A stretch of DNA of 64,000 nucleotides from Physcomitrium patens. Its lineage: Eukaryota; Streptophyta; Bryopsida; Funariales; Funariaceae. The stretch spans positions 3,272,735 through 3,336,734 of the forward strand of contig NC_037255.1 of assembly GCF_000002425.4 (NCBI RefSeq), given 5' to 3'. The translations under genes were made by a program, and so were the position numbers. Positions 1 through 12,970 of the stretch are shown here, one piece after another. The notes beneath the pieces were generated by a model. The model saw nothing but the letters and a program-made list of their open reading frames with translations. It ran no database searches and was not told the DNA's origin. Every line of letters begins with the position of its first letter. The stretch's first letter is position 1.

Positions 1-600
1 ACTGTGCAGTGCAAGGGGGGTAATTCCACCCGTCACCCTTTATGAGGCCCTTTATGGGACCCTGCATGTCCCCCCCCCGTCCCGATCTCTCTCTAAATCT
101 TCTCTCTCTATGTTGCCACGGTGGCACCGACCTTCGCAAAGGGGTGCTGGTCAACACAAGGTCCAGCTTGCGCTTTCGTGGGAACTTCATGGGAACAAGA
201 TGAGAACTTCCTCGTTCCCACAGCCCCTTCATGACCCTGTCTCTGCCCGGTCTTATTACTCCGCACACTCATCCATAAATTCGAGGATGAAATGTGTTGG
301 ATGATGATGATTTGTACTTCATTCGTTGTTGACTCTGGGTCTGGGGCAGAAGGACAGGGATGGGGGCGGCTATTATGTAAAGGGCCCTCGTGAAATAATG
401 TCCCGCTGTACAATGGTGGTCCACATGGGATGCCAGGTCACTCGATATTTATTTATTATTTATTATTTGTTTTTATTTAATTGTTTTATTATGGGAAAAG
501 GTGGGGTGGGGGGGTTTAATATAAATAGGCTCATTTTCTATTGCTCTCAATTGCGGTTGTCATGTGGTTGTTTGTGAATAAATGAATCTTACAATTACAA
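1..600. repeat. Possible LTR-retrotransposon remnant
   Basis: No gene is recognisable here. A purine run (aagggggg) near base 14 is followed by a C/T-rich GC-richer stretch, resembling a polypurine tract next to an LTR such as the one at 23346-23358. The composition changes abruptly to AT-rich DNA near 600. Short ORFs on both strands do not resemble known proteins. The left edge lies at or beyond the window, so identity as an LTR is only a suggestion. Confidence 0.25.
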
Positions 601-885
601 CAATGGAATTTTTAACTGGAATGCTATAATTGCTGAAATGCTGAAGGGAAGAATAAATAAAGGGAAAGGGAATTATGGAATTAAAGATAAGAATGAAACT
701 ATGTATGGGTAGGAAAAAAAAGTCAAGTCAAGATTAGTCAACTTCAAAACTAGTATGGATAAATATAAATATATATTTATATATACACTAATTCATTTTC
801 TGCTATTGTTTGAAAGTAATTAGACAATGCGTTGTATAAAATTTATAATTTTTCTCATAATGAGCATATATAATTATTTATTGGA

Positions 886-920
<35 letters not shown>

Positions 921-2220
921 TCGTGGTCTGCAAATATAAAAGTTATGTGTATATTCTAATAAACCATTGCTTTTTTTACAATTAAAAGACAAAAATCACA
1001 TTTCAATAATAAACCTCGTGTTCTACTAAGAATTGCAAGATAATGATGATATTTACAATAATAATGAATAAGCAAAGACCACTATTCAACATTTTTTCAA
1101 AAAATATAAGATTTTAAAAAAGAATCCAATCTAAATTTAATATAATGCATACAACCTATATACAACTATTACATTTGATTCTCAATAACAATAATGCTTA
1201 CAATGATTTCTAATGGAAATTAAATTTATTTTTAAAATTTTATTCAAGTAATTTATCTAAAAATATCTCTAATCAATATAGAAACTTTGTGAAGCCTTTT
1301 ATTATTTATTTATTTAATTAATTATAATAGTCTTTGAAAATTGATAATGCTCTAATCTACTAAAAAGATATTCTAAGAATTACTACATAAATTAGAATAA
1401 ATAAAAATTGATGTATGAAATTTAATTAAAATTTTATTTTATAAAAAATATTTTATCTAATTTAGTGTATTTTTTATTTTAAAATTTAAAATTAATTTGG
1501 AATTCCAAATATTTACATAACTTACTTAATAAGGGTATTGCTAATGCCACTACAAACTAATACCCACTTAACATATTTTTTTAGTTTCTTTTATCTCAAT
1601 TAAACTTTTTGTTAATATTATATATATAATTATATTAAAAAAATTATTTTAGGAAGTTATCAAAGCCACATCCTCCAAACCATGTGATGATTAATTATGG
1701 AAAATAAGAAACAGGGGATGGAAATTGGGAAGAAGGGATAGAGATTGGAGACAGGGGATGGGGACATGGAACAAGGGAGAGAGATGGGTATGGTAATGTG
1801 GGACATAGAATTAGAGTACTTAATATAAAAACAATATAGTTACAGAAAGATATAGCTTAATAATTTAAATTACAATAACTGACTTCAATAACCAACAAGA
1901 CTCCAAAATGACAAATGTTTACATGAATATATTAGAATGTATGTAATTTTCCTAATTAATAGAATTTTTTTTAATATATAAATTTATTGGAAACTATATT
2001 ATGATGTAGTCAAAAATATTATATTTGAACATGCTATAGAGGTTAAATTGAAACTTAAATCAATATCTTAATATATTTTAGACTAAAATCTCTGAATCTA
2101 ATGTGTTTGAATGATTCCACTGCTTCAAATTAATAATTTTTACCATCCCAATATTTCCAATGTGTAATAATACAGTATATTTAATTAATTAATTAAATAA
2201 AATTATTTGATACATCCATA
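601..2220. other. AT-rich intergenic DNA with (TA)n run
   Basis: No coding potential is seen in this strongly AT-rich stretch. It contains a (TA)n microsatellite at about 886-916. A short purine-rich patch (1690-1800, repeats of ggggat/gggaca type) interrupts it. It could be decayed repeat DNA, but no element ends were identified. Confidence 0.6.
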
Positions 2221-2995
2221 TCCAACTTAAGGAGCAAATCCACGAACAAACAGCACGGTTGTAGGACCAAAACACGAAACTGCAGTAAGCAAAAGGCGCC
2301 ACGTCCTCCAAGGTGCATCAAATTCACGAACAAGCCCAAAATTCCACATCAACTTAGAAGTCCACGTCGACAAAATTACTTCCACGTGGATCGACACCGT
2401 CGCGTGGACAGAACTGCGACACCGGGTGCTGGAAATTGAAGCAGCGACGCAGGCTGCGAACGCGAATGCGACTGGTCTGCGGATGATGAAGAAGAAGAAG
2501 AAGAGGCACACACAATCCTCACGACGATGACGACGAGGGATCGATTCATGGGCACCAGGAATGAATGCCACGAGAGCGAGCTAGCAAGCGGGGGAATGGC
2601 CTAAAAGAATGGAATGGGATTGGATGGCACAGGATCGCCGATCCCACCACTTCTCCCATTCCCACGTCTACGGTCTCGTCGCACTTGGATCATGTCGCTC
2701 GGATCTGTGGACACTGCGCATACAGCGTCCATGCTCACGTCGTCGGCGAGATATTTCGCGAATTGCATCGCAGGATTGCGTTTCCAGCTTTCCGGGCTAC
2801 GTTGTTGGAGATGCGGACGTTTCGATTGTTGGGAGCCGGCTCATCCCAAGGCTTGAGCCTTGTGATTGCCTGGAAGCTCGTGGAGGCTTGAATCTGCTTG
2901 GAATTGGATTCATGGGTTTGTGAGGGTGAGTGTTGTGTTGTTTTTGGGGGTGGTGCAGCTGGGGCGTGCTCCCTTGGAAGAATTGTTGTGCAGGG
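2221..2995 (+). promoter_or_regulatory. Promoter / 5' leader region of the SPP gene
   Basis: The base composition switches from AT-rich to GC-richer near 2225, immediately upstream of the signal peptide peptidase coding region, as expected for promoter plus 5' UTR. A GAA-type microsatellite lies at about 2486-2505. Small ORFs overlap here on both strands without recognisable products. No specific TATA box or transcription start is asserted. Confidence 0.4.
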
Positions 2996-5900
2996 ATGAG
3001 GACCTTTGCGTGTAGCCCCGTGGCTCTGCAGCAAGGTAGTTGTGTCTCCAATCAGCCACAATGGATCTCGTCTCTTCAGCTCAGGAACTTAAAACCCAGC
3101 AGCATTGGCCGATTCCGTGGTTCTCCGTCGCAGAGGATTTGTTCCTCATGTGGGCCTCATTTATGCCGTAAGAGTGTCAGCCTAACTCAAGTCGGATGCA
3201 AAATTGACGGAAGCGATTCTCCGTCTGTGACTACCTTTAGCAATCTTAGGTTGACAGAACGCAGGTCTCAATTGCAAAGCCAAGCCGGGCGTCAGCCAGC
3301 GTCGAACGACGAAAACGACGTTGTCGCAGAGATTGTTGAGAAAGAATTGGACACTGATGTGGTCAGTGATGAGTGGCAGTGGACCAAAACTAACCAGGAG
3401 CTGGTAATTTGTCTCGAATCGTTTCTAGGGTTACTTTGAAGTGGACTTTGTGCACCGCCATCAGCAAGTTGGTCACAGATGGTAAGTGTAACGCAATGTT
3501 CAGCATCTAATTGATGCATTTGATCGCAGATAGCATACACACTTCTACTTGTAGCTGTGCCAATAGGGACAATCCTGCCCCTCTCTCATCTTCAGTGGTC
3601 GGGAGCATTTTACTTTCTTTTCCTTGCGGTGTGGACTGTGTATGTCGGCAGTCATCGCAGGTACCTTTTCTGTAACTTGTGATTTTCATTGATCCAACCA
3701 CCCCTGTAATTCTCTTTCGTTATCAATCTGTCGTTGCCTAAGAAAGAGAACTGAATGAATGCTCAAGTATCCTGTGCTTTATAGATCCTGGAATTACAAG
3801 GAAGCGCTGCTAAATATGCAGTGTACTATTTGTTGGTGATTGCAGTCTAGGGAAAAAGCCACCACAGAATGTCAGTTTCAAGCAAGGACTTGCAGCTCCT
3901 CTGTTTTGTTCAGTATCTCTCTTCGGATTCTACTCTTTGCTGCGCTTCTTTCCTAACCTCGACATCCGCTCGTTCATCTCTGCTTATTTGGGTGTAGCTG
4001 GGATTGCAGCTGTTGCAAGTAATCTCGCACCACCACTACGTGCCATTTTACCAAATCCTAACAACACATCGTGGCATATTGGTATGTGTTCTATGCTCTG
4101 GACTTTCAAGAGCTTAATCAATGTATCTAGGGCGTCATCCTTCTGCATTGTCTCTGCAATGTTGAGGTTGTAGACACTTCTGACAATGGCGATTCTTTCA
4201 GCTTCTACGTGGCTCTTCCAGAACTGACGCCTCTTCTGATGTGCTTGCACTGCAATGATAGATTTTCCAAAGTGGTTAGTTGTGGACGAGGGTGAAGCTG
4301 TTCATGTGACTCTTACTCCAGCTGATCTGGTGGCAACTGTTGGTAAGTTCCCGTAATTACTGGGTAGGGCATGGCCAAGGGAATCTTTCCTACAAGTGAT
4401 TAATCACTTAGTCGAATTTGGTGTCGGCTTCACTCGATCTTGGTCTACTTTTTCTTTAAGGGTTTTATTGATCCTCTTATGAACAACAGTGACGTCGATC
4501 TTCCGTCATCAAAAAAACAGTTGAAATGCTGACAAGTTATAGTTTGTATGTAGACCCTGAAGTTGACAAGTTGTGTGACTGATGATGATGGAACGAACAG
4601 TGGGGATTGGGGCGGCTATAGCAAGCAAACAGTCTGGGGCTCCGTTTACTTTGAACAACTTCATAGCTGTTTGCATTGTAACTGAACTTCTACAGTTGCT
4701 TTCTCTTGGCAGGTAATATATTCTTTGCTGTTTGAAATCAGTGACTTATGAGGTTGTACCTGGCTTTGCGCTTATCCCATTGATTAAAAAAATATATTTT
4801 GTAAAATGCTGACCGTAGCTTATATTTCCCTTTATGCTGACATCATATATGTAAACTTTTATTAGATATCTTGTGCCTATTTCTCATCGAACCCTTCTTT
4901 TGATCAGCTTTCTCCTTGCCTGATGTCATGTAAAGATGTTATTTGCTGAAGAAAACTGTGTTCTGTTTCTTGTGCAGTTTTGTAACAGCGGCAACCATGC
5001 TCTCTGGTCTACTTCTGTATGATGTTTTCTGGGTCTTTGGCTCCTCGAATGTGTTCGGAGATAACGTCATGGTGACTGTAAGTGACTTTTGTTTTTTTAC
5101 TTCGTGAATCTGACATTTTTCCTATACCCTTCACCACCATATTGTAAAATTTCCTTATTCCGCCCAAGTTTATTTGTTCATTCGAAGTTCTACCAAATTT
5201 CAGCAAACACTGATCTTTCTACTTTGGTGCATGCCACTGCAGGTAGCAACATCTCCAGCCTTTGACGGGCCAATGAAGCTGATATTCCCCAACGCCACAG
5301 TAAGATGCAGCAGTTTTTGACTGTGTCGTGCATAATTCTTGGCTTTATTTTTGTTTTGTTTTGTTTTTGTTTTGTTTTGTTTTGTTTTTTTTTTTTACGT
5401 TTAGCGGTTGTGAGGTCCGGGTTATATCTCCGACCAAAAGTTTCAACTCCTCAAGAAAGACACTTGAGAAACTGAACTCAGACACGGAGAGCTCTAATGT
5501 ACGTTGTACGCACATGTTGGAAACTGAGTTCTGTTGTGTTGGATGGGTCCTGAACAGGCAAATACTGGAAATCCTTATTCTATCTTGGGACTGGGCGACA
5601 TTGCTGCACCTGGACTTCTAATTGCTTTGATGTTGCGGTTCGATCGCTCTCGATCTAAGAGGCTCCCTGGAGCAGTTGCTGAAGCCAACACCCAGCAAGA
5701 ACCGGCTGACAAAACTTATTTCATAACATGCATTGCATCGTACATTTTTGGGCTGACTGCTACAGTTGGTGAGTAACCATATTCAATGTTACATTACCAT
5801 ATCCACGGTTTCTTTCATGCGCCACCGCAAAATTTCGTAGGACTTGAGGAAAAATATTCTGGCAACCATCACAAGAACTTTTCAAGTTACCCTCTGATAT

Positions 5901-6230
5901 TGTGCTGCACACTAACAAGCTCATTTTGTCCAATTTTCGCAGAATGTTTTCCTTGTAACAGGGCTAAATTATATGCCTTCACTCTCTCATTCGTTGCAGT
6001 TGGGTGTTGATATCTGTTTTTGGTTTCAAATTAATTAATTAATTTTCCCGGATTTCGCAGTGGCAAACACGGTGTCTGGTGCTGCACAACCAGCTCTGCT
6101 CTACCTGGTTCCGTCTCTTCTCTTTGGTGTGTTCATAGTGGCAGCCTCAAGGTCAGAATCTTCCCTTTTGCTCGACTACAAGGAAGAGTTTCTACCAGTT
6201 GCTGTCAAAGGCGACGGCACATTAGAGTGA
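2996..6230 (+). CDS. Signal peptide peptidase family intramembrane aspartyl protease (9 exons)
   Basis: Exons read as 2996-3403, 3530-3660, 3846-4081, 4262-4342, 4601-4712, 4978-5077, 5243-5299, 5558-5768 and 6061-6230, all with GT/AG introns. They total 1506 bases, giving 501 residues. The protein carries the A22 family signatures: LLLYDVFWV with catalytic Asp about 338, ILGLGDI with Asp about 389, and QPALLYL about 455-461, within a multi-pass membrane region. Family members cleave signal-peptide remnants and type II membrane segments inside the bilayer. The first ATG in frame (2996) was chosen. The same frame stays open further upstream but without an ATG. About 136 residues precede the first membrane segment (IAYTLLLVAVPIGTILPL). 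This part is rich in Ser, Arg and Gln and poor in acidic residues near its start, so an organelle transit peptide is possible. It is longer than usual for SPP itself. Presenilin is less likely because the downstream fit is to SPP. Confidence 0.9.
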
Positions 6231-6913
6231 AGAATTTATGCCAGTTATTCAACCAGCAAACTCGACCTCCTTTCCTTGAGATAGGGCAAGTACCCCGCAA
6301 CGCCTGCTTAGTGCTCAATGATTTTCAAAGTGTGTTTATTGAATGCCCTTTCTTTCGAGTGCCACAGCATTCGCTTTATTGGCAATGAGGGTGCCGAGAT
6401 ATATTCATCCTCTTTGGTGATTTGACCGAGGTGGGTTGAATATTTTTGCATTGTGAGTTAAAACATCGTGATTGCAACGTTACGTGAAGAACGACGTTCT
6501 CACCTCAGAGCCTCTGTTTCTGCAATGTCGTAAAAGTGAATTCAGTTCAAAAACAATGCTTACAGTCCATTTGTAATCTATGTAGAAGTTTAATAACGTC
6601 AGTTTTTCCTTGAAATGTGTAAGAATCTAAATATCCTTGAAGAATCTATCAGAGGTGATGTTTTTGTCTTTTATTGTCAACACCATTCTTCGAAAGATTG
6701 TCACAACTTATCTCCTTTGGGCGTGGATTTTCGTGAAGATCTGTAGAGCAGGTGTAGGATAGATGCCAAATTCTTGCAAAGAAAGTGAGGTACTAAACTT
6801 GATGAAGGAAGTCCCCACTTTCGTTGATGTTGAGGAATAAAAAAACTACAGAAGCTGTTGTATCAGACAAATCTGAGCTTTTTAGAAAATGAACATTTAC
6901 GTAAATACATACA

Positions 6914-6945
<32 letters not shown>

Positions 6946-7079
6946 AGTGCTTATGGTACCTAATAACCTTCAATCGATAAATGCTGTTTTTAACATCTTT
7001 GCTGCATCTAAACAATATATATAAACTAAATCAATGCATGTTACTAAACTTTATACTACTCATGTATGATTCACAATAT
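6231..7079. other. 3' UTR and intergenic DNA with AAAT microsatellite
   Basis: This follows the SPP stop codon and should hold its 3' UTR. No further coding region is seen. A tetranucleotide run of the aaat type lies at about 6904-6944. Composition becomes AT-rich toward the pseudogene block at 7.1 kb. Confidence 0.5.
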
Positions 7080-7170
7080 TTTGACCTCAGATAGACTTCA
7101 TGATTGCATTATTATTATTTATGGATGGATGTAGAAGAGTGCTTGATTATGTAAGATTTTATTTGGTTGA
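7080..7170 (+). pseudogene. Short decayed fragment of the NHL-repeat gene
   Basis: About 90 bases match the end of the third NHL exon and its splice donor (58650-58745), including gaagagtgcttgattangtaag. Compared with the parent, CpG positions are mutated (cggatag to cagatag, cacgaccgc to catgattgc). A longer fragment of the same parent lies at 49870-50130, likewise just beyond the 3' end of a beta-glucosidase. The piece therefore belongs to a duplicated block and has no coding role. Confidence 0.7.
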
Positions 7171-7315
7171 ATCTCATGCATCAGAATGTGTAAAAGAACA
7201 CACATCTTTATTTCACTAGAAAGTTCTTACAAGAATAATCATTGTATACAAAGTCCAACAGATTGCAACACAACAACCTTTCTAACAAGCTTTACACAGA
7301 TTCCAATAACTTGAG

Positions 7316-9572
7316 TTTTTATCTATTATCTTCCTTCAAAACTTTATGAAACCAAAATGCCAAAGCTTTGGGAGACCTAACTTGGTCATTGTCAAAGTCT
7401 ACATAATAGAGTCCAAAATACTTGGTGTATCTAGTAGTCCACTCGAAGTTGTCAAGAAGCGACCAAGCAAAGTACAACCGGATGTCACAACCATCTATAA
7501 AACATGGCATCAATAAGAAAAAAAACTAAAATAATCAAAATTGAGTATCAATATTTCCAACTTCCACTAATTTAATCAATCAATAAATGAATCATACAAT
7601 ACATTATTTGTGTAAAAATCCACTTAATAGCTAATAAAACGTTTTAGAGATAATCATGGTAGTAGTTGATGCGAGTAATATTGTTCAATTGTTGAGCAAC
7701 AGATAATGTCTTTGTTGTATTGAACTTACCTACACCTGTCAATACACATATGAGATCATGAAACATCTCACATAAATTATACAAAGAAATAAAAGTAGCA
7801 GCTTTAGGAATGAAATGAAACATATAATGGAATATGAGAATTCAATGCAGTAACAATATGATAGGTTGTATATGATGTAGATGAAAAGATTGTTGTAACG
7901 AGGGCTGATCTAATTTAAGAGGTGGAAAATGCCTAATGGATAAATCTACAACCATGGTGATGCAACATATACATGTAAAGATATGTTTATTCTTTTGTAA
8001 ATATTAGAATCTTATAATTCAATAATAAATTTTATTAAATTATAAATAAAAATAATATAATATTGGCATCTAAAAAAATAAAATTCTATACATATACAAA
8101 AAAATAATGAAGACAATAAGTATTTAATTACTTCTAGAGAAATGATTATTCTATTGAGATAAGCTATTAAAAGAAGGAAAATAAATAAAATGAACAATAA
8201 AAGTTAGTAATACTTGTATGTGGAGCAATTATTAAGTAATAATACATATTATTTTTAATAAATAAATAAAAAATCTATATAAATATAAATAAGAAAGAAT
8301 AGAAGATAATACACATGTAAAATCTCCATTGCTATCATTATCAATTGCTTGATTAGTATAATAAGCATATTGGATTGAATAGTAATTAAATCCAATTTAA
8401 GCATGACCTTTTGATCAAAGTTTTTTACTTTTTTGTGAAATTGGATAATTGAGCTCCTAAATATTTATGCATTGAAGGTGGATAGTTTCCAAATATAGTA
8501 AGTTCCATAAACCTATCAAAATTCAATAATAATATTACTTATTTATATATAAGAATATTTAATTTAGAATAAAATAAAAATATTTTAAAATATAATTATT
8601 TAGTAATATAATATAATAATTTTATTACTATCTAAAGTTCTATAGAAGTGTTTCTTTTTATACAATTTCCATATCGTTGTAAACAACGACTCAAAGCAAA
8701 AATACCACTTAAATAGCCTAATTGTACAAAGCTATAGATTTTGGTAGATATAAGTCATCTCTTCACTTTGCCTCCAAATTCTTTAAAGAAAAATCAAACA
8801 AATTTACCATTCATATTCCTATATGAGACAAATCAATTAATTATCATATAATATCAAAAGTTAAAAACATATATCAATTATAAATTATTAGATATGGTTC
8901 AATTTTTGAAAAAATAAGGTTCAAAAAATTTATTAATGATAAATATATTATAACAATAAAAATAGCTCTAAATTTTTAGAAGTCGAATATATTTAAACTT
9001 TGAAAAATTAAAAAAATAAATATTATTATTTTTGTATTATTAAATTATCAAAATTTTAAATCAAAGAAAAAAATTCAAAGAAAAAAATAACAAAAGAGAT
9101 AAAAATTTTACTTTCTTTTAATAAAGCATCAATTTTTTTAATAAAATGCAACTCCTTTATTTATAATTCTAACACCATATATATTTTAAAATAATAAATT
9201 GATAATTTATTTATTAATAAAAAAAATTAAAAACTTAAAATAATTTTAAAAAATATTAATATAATAAATTTATACTTATATTATATTATATTATATTATA
9301 TTATAATTTTTAATTATATAAAAAAGAGATTAGACTTGAAAATATTCATGGCCAAGAAATTAAAAGATAATATGCATCAAATCTAATATCTTTCATAAAA
9401 TATATATCTTTTTAAAATGAAATGTATATTTGATATGTTAGTAGTATGGTAAAAATTAAAATATAATAAATGATAACTTTTGAAGTAATCTTATTATATA
9501 TATATATATATATATATGTTTAATAACTTCTAAATTTTATTGTAATTTTGAAATATCAGATAATAATAATAG
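7316..9572 (-). pseudogene. Decayed beta-glucosidase (GH1) copy, 5' part missing
   Basis: This is a degenerate paralogue of the intact gene at 50295-53956, alignable along its introns as well as its exons. The last exon (about 7319-7495) is still open and readable: [17 protein letters not shown] and [10 protein letters not shown] are present. Other exons (about 7630-7735, 7870-7975, 8300-8520, 8640-8810) carry stops, deletions and AT drift. The nucleophile exon has lost the bases around the ITENG codons. Homology stops at 9572, in the exon that corresponds to 53119-53177, where a gypsy LTR begins. Most differences from the intact copy are C-to-T or G-to-A. It is not expected to make an enzyme. 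Confidence 0.85.
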
Positions 9573-10091
9573 TATCAAGGACATGAATTTCAAAGAACTA
9601 AAAAATCAATAAATTCTTGTGTCACTCAAATAGACTAGAAAGTCATTCAAAGATGGTATAACATTAAATTAGAATGGCTATTGCAAAAGAAAAAAAAAAA
9701 CTTCAAGGCTTGAAATAAAACTAAAAATTAGAAAGGTGTTGATAAGAATGAAAAAAGCTTCACTCTTGCTTCTATATATACTATTTAATTAAGAGCTATA
9801 TGGTGATATTCTATAAGACCTCCAATACATGTTCAATCTTTAAGACACATGTTTTAACTTGTAAGGCAAGTTTTGTATATGCATGCCACATCGTTAGCTT
9901 ATACCACAAGTTATCTACATGTGCGACACATGGCTAAGTAATAGCTAAGTTTTAAAACTACCAATAAATTATAAACATGTATAAAATCAAATATGCATCT
10001 ATGAAGCTTTGCCACAAGATAATCTTAAATCTACCTACATTTATTTTCTACCTAATACTTCTTATCTAAGTAAATATATATGTCTGTGACA
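9573..10091 (-). repeat. Old gypsy LTR (minus orientation)
   Basis: About 519 bases match, in reverse orientation, the LTR family seen at 12161-12674 and about 25196-25718, and more distantly the young LTRs at 17546 and 23358. The right end reads tgtctgtgaca, the reverse complement of a TGTCA LTR start. The left end abuts beta-glucosidase pseudogene sequence, so this LTR marks an insertion into that gene copy. It is heavily AT-drifted. Confidence 0.75.
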
Positions 10092-10990
10092 TTACTTTTT
10101 TATTTAGAGATAATGTCATAGAGAGAAATTACCTTGAGAAAACATAGGACCTTTGGCTACTACTAATTGTCCTGTTATTTTTAAAAAACTTTCAAAATTT
10201 ACACAATACTTAATAAAATCCAAATTTTTTATTAATTCCTTGACTTTTCATATTATCAACAAATATTTTTATTAAATATTTATAAAATAAACACAAGAGA
10301 GTATAAAAACATCTTTCAGTGTCTTTATATGTCTCTCCAAAGAAGGTTGCTATTCTTTCAATATCCTAAATCTTATTCTATTCTTAAATCCTAAATCCTA
10401 AATCTTAAATTTTATTTTATTTAAATTTTGTTTGTTTAAAAGAATATAAAAATTTAATTGTAGATTTCAAAAGATTAATATCATCACATTTTAGTCACCA
10501 TCAACTTATGGCTCTTTTATTTTTTAGGAGAAGCTATATACTAATCTATTAAGAAGATGAATATATAAAAGGTGTAGGCATCATACATCATGCTATTATT
10601 AAAGAAGATTCTTTGCTCATGCCTATAAGTGACAAGTGTCCTTATCATCCAACATAATCTCTTTAATGGAAGCATTGTAGGGCCAATTCTCTAGATATCA
10701 TCAATAAATAAATTGAAGATTTTTTAAAAGAATATTTTTTCTCCATTCCCTATATGCTACCATGGAGTTAGAATTTAGAACCTCTTAGGTGCTATCCAAG
10801 CACCTTATCATCCATTTTTCTTTACAAACCCTAAGCTACTACTTGATGTCCAAAGATTCAATTCTTCTAAATATATTATCATTAATTTATTCTAATATAT
10901 AATTTAATTAATTAATTATTTCTAATACATAATTATTTTTTAAATATTTTATTTAAAAAATAAAAAATAAAAAATAATATAATTCATAGT
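10092..10990. other. Unassigned AT-rich segment inside the gypsy nest
   Basis: No recognisable coding sequence. In the young gypsy element only about 40 bases separate the last ORF from the LTR, yet here about 900 bases lie between the LTR (ending 10091) and the homologous ORF remnant (starting 10997). The extra DNA is probably an unrecognised insertion or decayed element. Confidence 0.4.
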
Positions 10991-11494
10991 TCTTATTTAA
11001 TTTTTATATATTGTATGCAAATGCAATACAAAACAAGTTTTATGAGAATGAATTATCGTATGTTGAAGAAGTCTATAATACGGAAAATTATATTTGCTAT
11101 ATACTTTAATCTTTGTTTTATTTTTAAGGTGATTGATAGGTCCTCTCAATGATTGATAGTGTTTCATATTATGGCAAGGACACCACCCTACTATTTGATC
11201 ATTGTTGAAGCATTTGTAACTTTTTTTAAATAAAACATTTGAAATATCTTTAAGAATCGTTTCAACCTCCAATAAAATCACTAAATATTGGGAGTCTCTT
11301 CTAGGGTCATGATATCACATTCATTATAACTTTTTATCTACTCAAAGAAAAATATGTCATTTTTAAGAATCTTCATCTTTATTACATCATCTTAAAAGTT
11401 GTAATAATTATAATAACTCATTCAATAACTCAACAAATGATAGTTCTTAAGTTGAATTTACTGATTGTTGATTTTCTATCTTCTTGATGCCACA

Positions 11495-11638
11495 AATACA
11501 TAAAAACTATAAATAAGCATAAAAGATAAAATACTATCTTTCAATACATAAAAACTATAAATAAGGATAAAAGATAAAATACTATCTTTCAATACATAAA
11601 AACTATAAATAAGGATAAAAGATAAAATACTATCTTTT
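11495..11638. repeat. Tandem repeat, 3 x 48 bp
   Basis: Three adjacent 48-base units (11495-11542, 11543-11590, 11591-11638) are nearly identical, differing by one C/G in the first unit and at the final base. The unit occurs once, diverged, at the corresponding place in the sister element near 14070-14120, so the triplication is private to this copy. Confidence 0.9.
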
Positions 11639-12160
11639 CTAGATCTTTTTTTTTATAGCAAATATTTTCTATTCTTTATTTTGATTTTAATAAATATTAT
11701 CAATGAAAAGCATCAACCTTTTTTCTTACAATTACAAGATTTTTTGCTAGCTTCCTTATACATTCACTAATATCTTATCCATGCCAATGAACAAATTCTT
11801 CTAACCTATTTTGGTACCATTTTAAATCTAAAACTTCTTCCACTTAAAATTCTTAATTATTATCTATTTCTATAAGAAGAGGTGGCATTTGTCATTTTCT
11901 TGAAATATTTACTATCTTATATGATTCAAAAAGAAATACATAGAATATAAGATGGATTATAATAGAATATAACATAGAATATTCATAGACTCCAATAAAT
12001 ATAATTAATAAGCAACTTGATTCATTAATTCATAAATGAAAAATGGTCCAAGTGTATAATAATCTAACTTGTCACAAAAGAAGGTAATCTTGATATTCCA
12101 AAAAAGTAACCATAGCTCAATGCCAACATAAAATTGAAGTTGCTTTTTATAATAGGCATT

Positions 12161-12674
12161 TGTGTATTATGGATATACAAATTTATTCTAATATTTCTCT
12201 ATATGATTAAGTAAAAATAGATAAAAGTAGATTTATTTTATAATATTTTAAAGAAAAACTTCATAGAAGCTTCATAAATACTACTTTCACTTTTTATTTG
12301 TTTGTAGTTGATAGATAGATGAGAAATTTGGTCAATAAGTTAATCATAAGTTGATCGCTTGTGGAACAAGCTAATTATGTGGCATACATATAGAAAACTT
12401 GCTTTACAAATCAAGATACTTGTCTTACAAAGTCAACATGTTTTGGAGGTCTTATAGGTCATTGCCACGTAATTTCTAATTAAGAAGCAAGAGTAAAGCC
12501 TTCTTCACTCTTGTCAATTCCTTTCTAGTCTTTAGTCTTATTTCAAGTCTTTTTAATCTTTGATAATAGCCATTCTAATTTAATACTATTTCATCTTTGA
12601 ATAATTTTTTAGTCTTTTTAAGTGACACAAGAGTATATTGACATTTTAATTCTTTGAGGTTCATATCTTTGATA
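12161..12674 (+). repeat. Solo LTR (gypsy, plus orientation)
   Basis: About 514 bases match the gypsy LTR family in plus orientation, from a degraded TGT start to a tttgata end (ancestral cttgaca type). The flanks on both sides belong to one older minus-strand element, because the sister copy at 14.6 kb runs continuously across the point of insertion. No internal retrotransposon sequence accompanies it, so it is a solo LTR left by recombination. The target duplication is no longer exact. Confidence 0.75.
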
Positions 12675-12970
12675 TTGTGTTGGTCTTTTTTCTTTTTTAT
12701 GCTCTTTTTAATTATGCCTTTATTGTTATATGTAGGTCAAATAAATAATTTTCTAAATTATTTGTCATAAGATTATTAACTTTTGTAAAGTCAAAAGTAT
12801 TAAGTCATGAATAATAATCATAATTATCAAAAAAGGTATTTTTTACATAAAATAATACATCATATTATTATAAGCAAACTTTGCTAATGGAAAAAAAAAT
12901 TCCAATCATCTTATTGGTAGTTGATGAAACATCTTTAATACTACTCTAGAACTTAGTTTGATCATAAGAA

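Larger units (their letters stand above)
10997..12970 (-). mobile_element. Decayed gypsy element A (3' internal part), split by a solo LTR
   Basis: Two pieces, 10997-12160 and 12675-12970, align to 13736-14910 of the neighbouring old copy and are interrupted by the plus-oriented LTR at 12161-12674. The first piece begins with a readable ORF (10997-11281, minus) homologous to the 140-residue third ORF of the young gypsy: shared residues include ISNVLF, NDQI, GW and LRGPIN. Upstream of that ORF no chromodomain or integrase frame is intact. A tandem 48-base triplication lies at 11495-11638. The gag, reverse transcriptase and 5' LTR of this copy are not present next to it. Confidence 0.7.

Noticed and set aside
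2930..2995. Longer SPP frame starting upstream of 2996
   Set aside because: The frame is open there but has no ATG (the first codon is GTG), so 2996 was used as the start.
11495..11638. Regular repeats as a CRISPR array
   Set aside because: The three 48-base units are directly adjacent with no spacers, and the DNA is plant nuclear.
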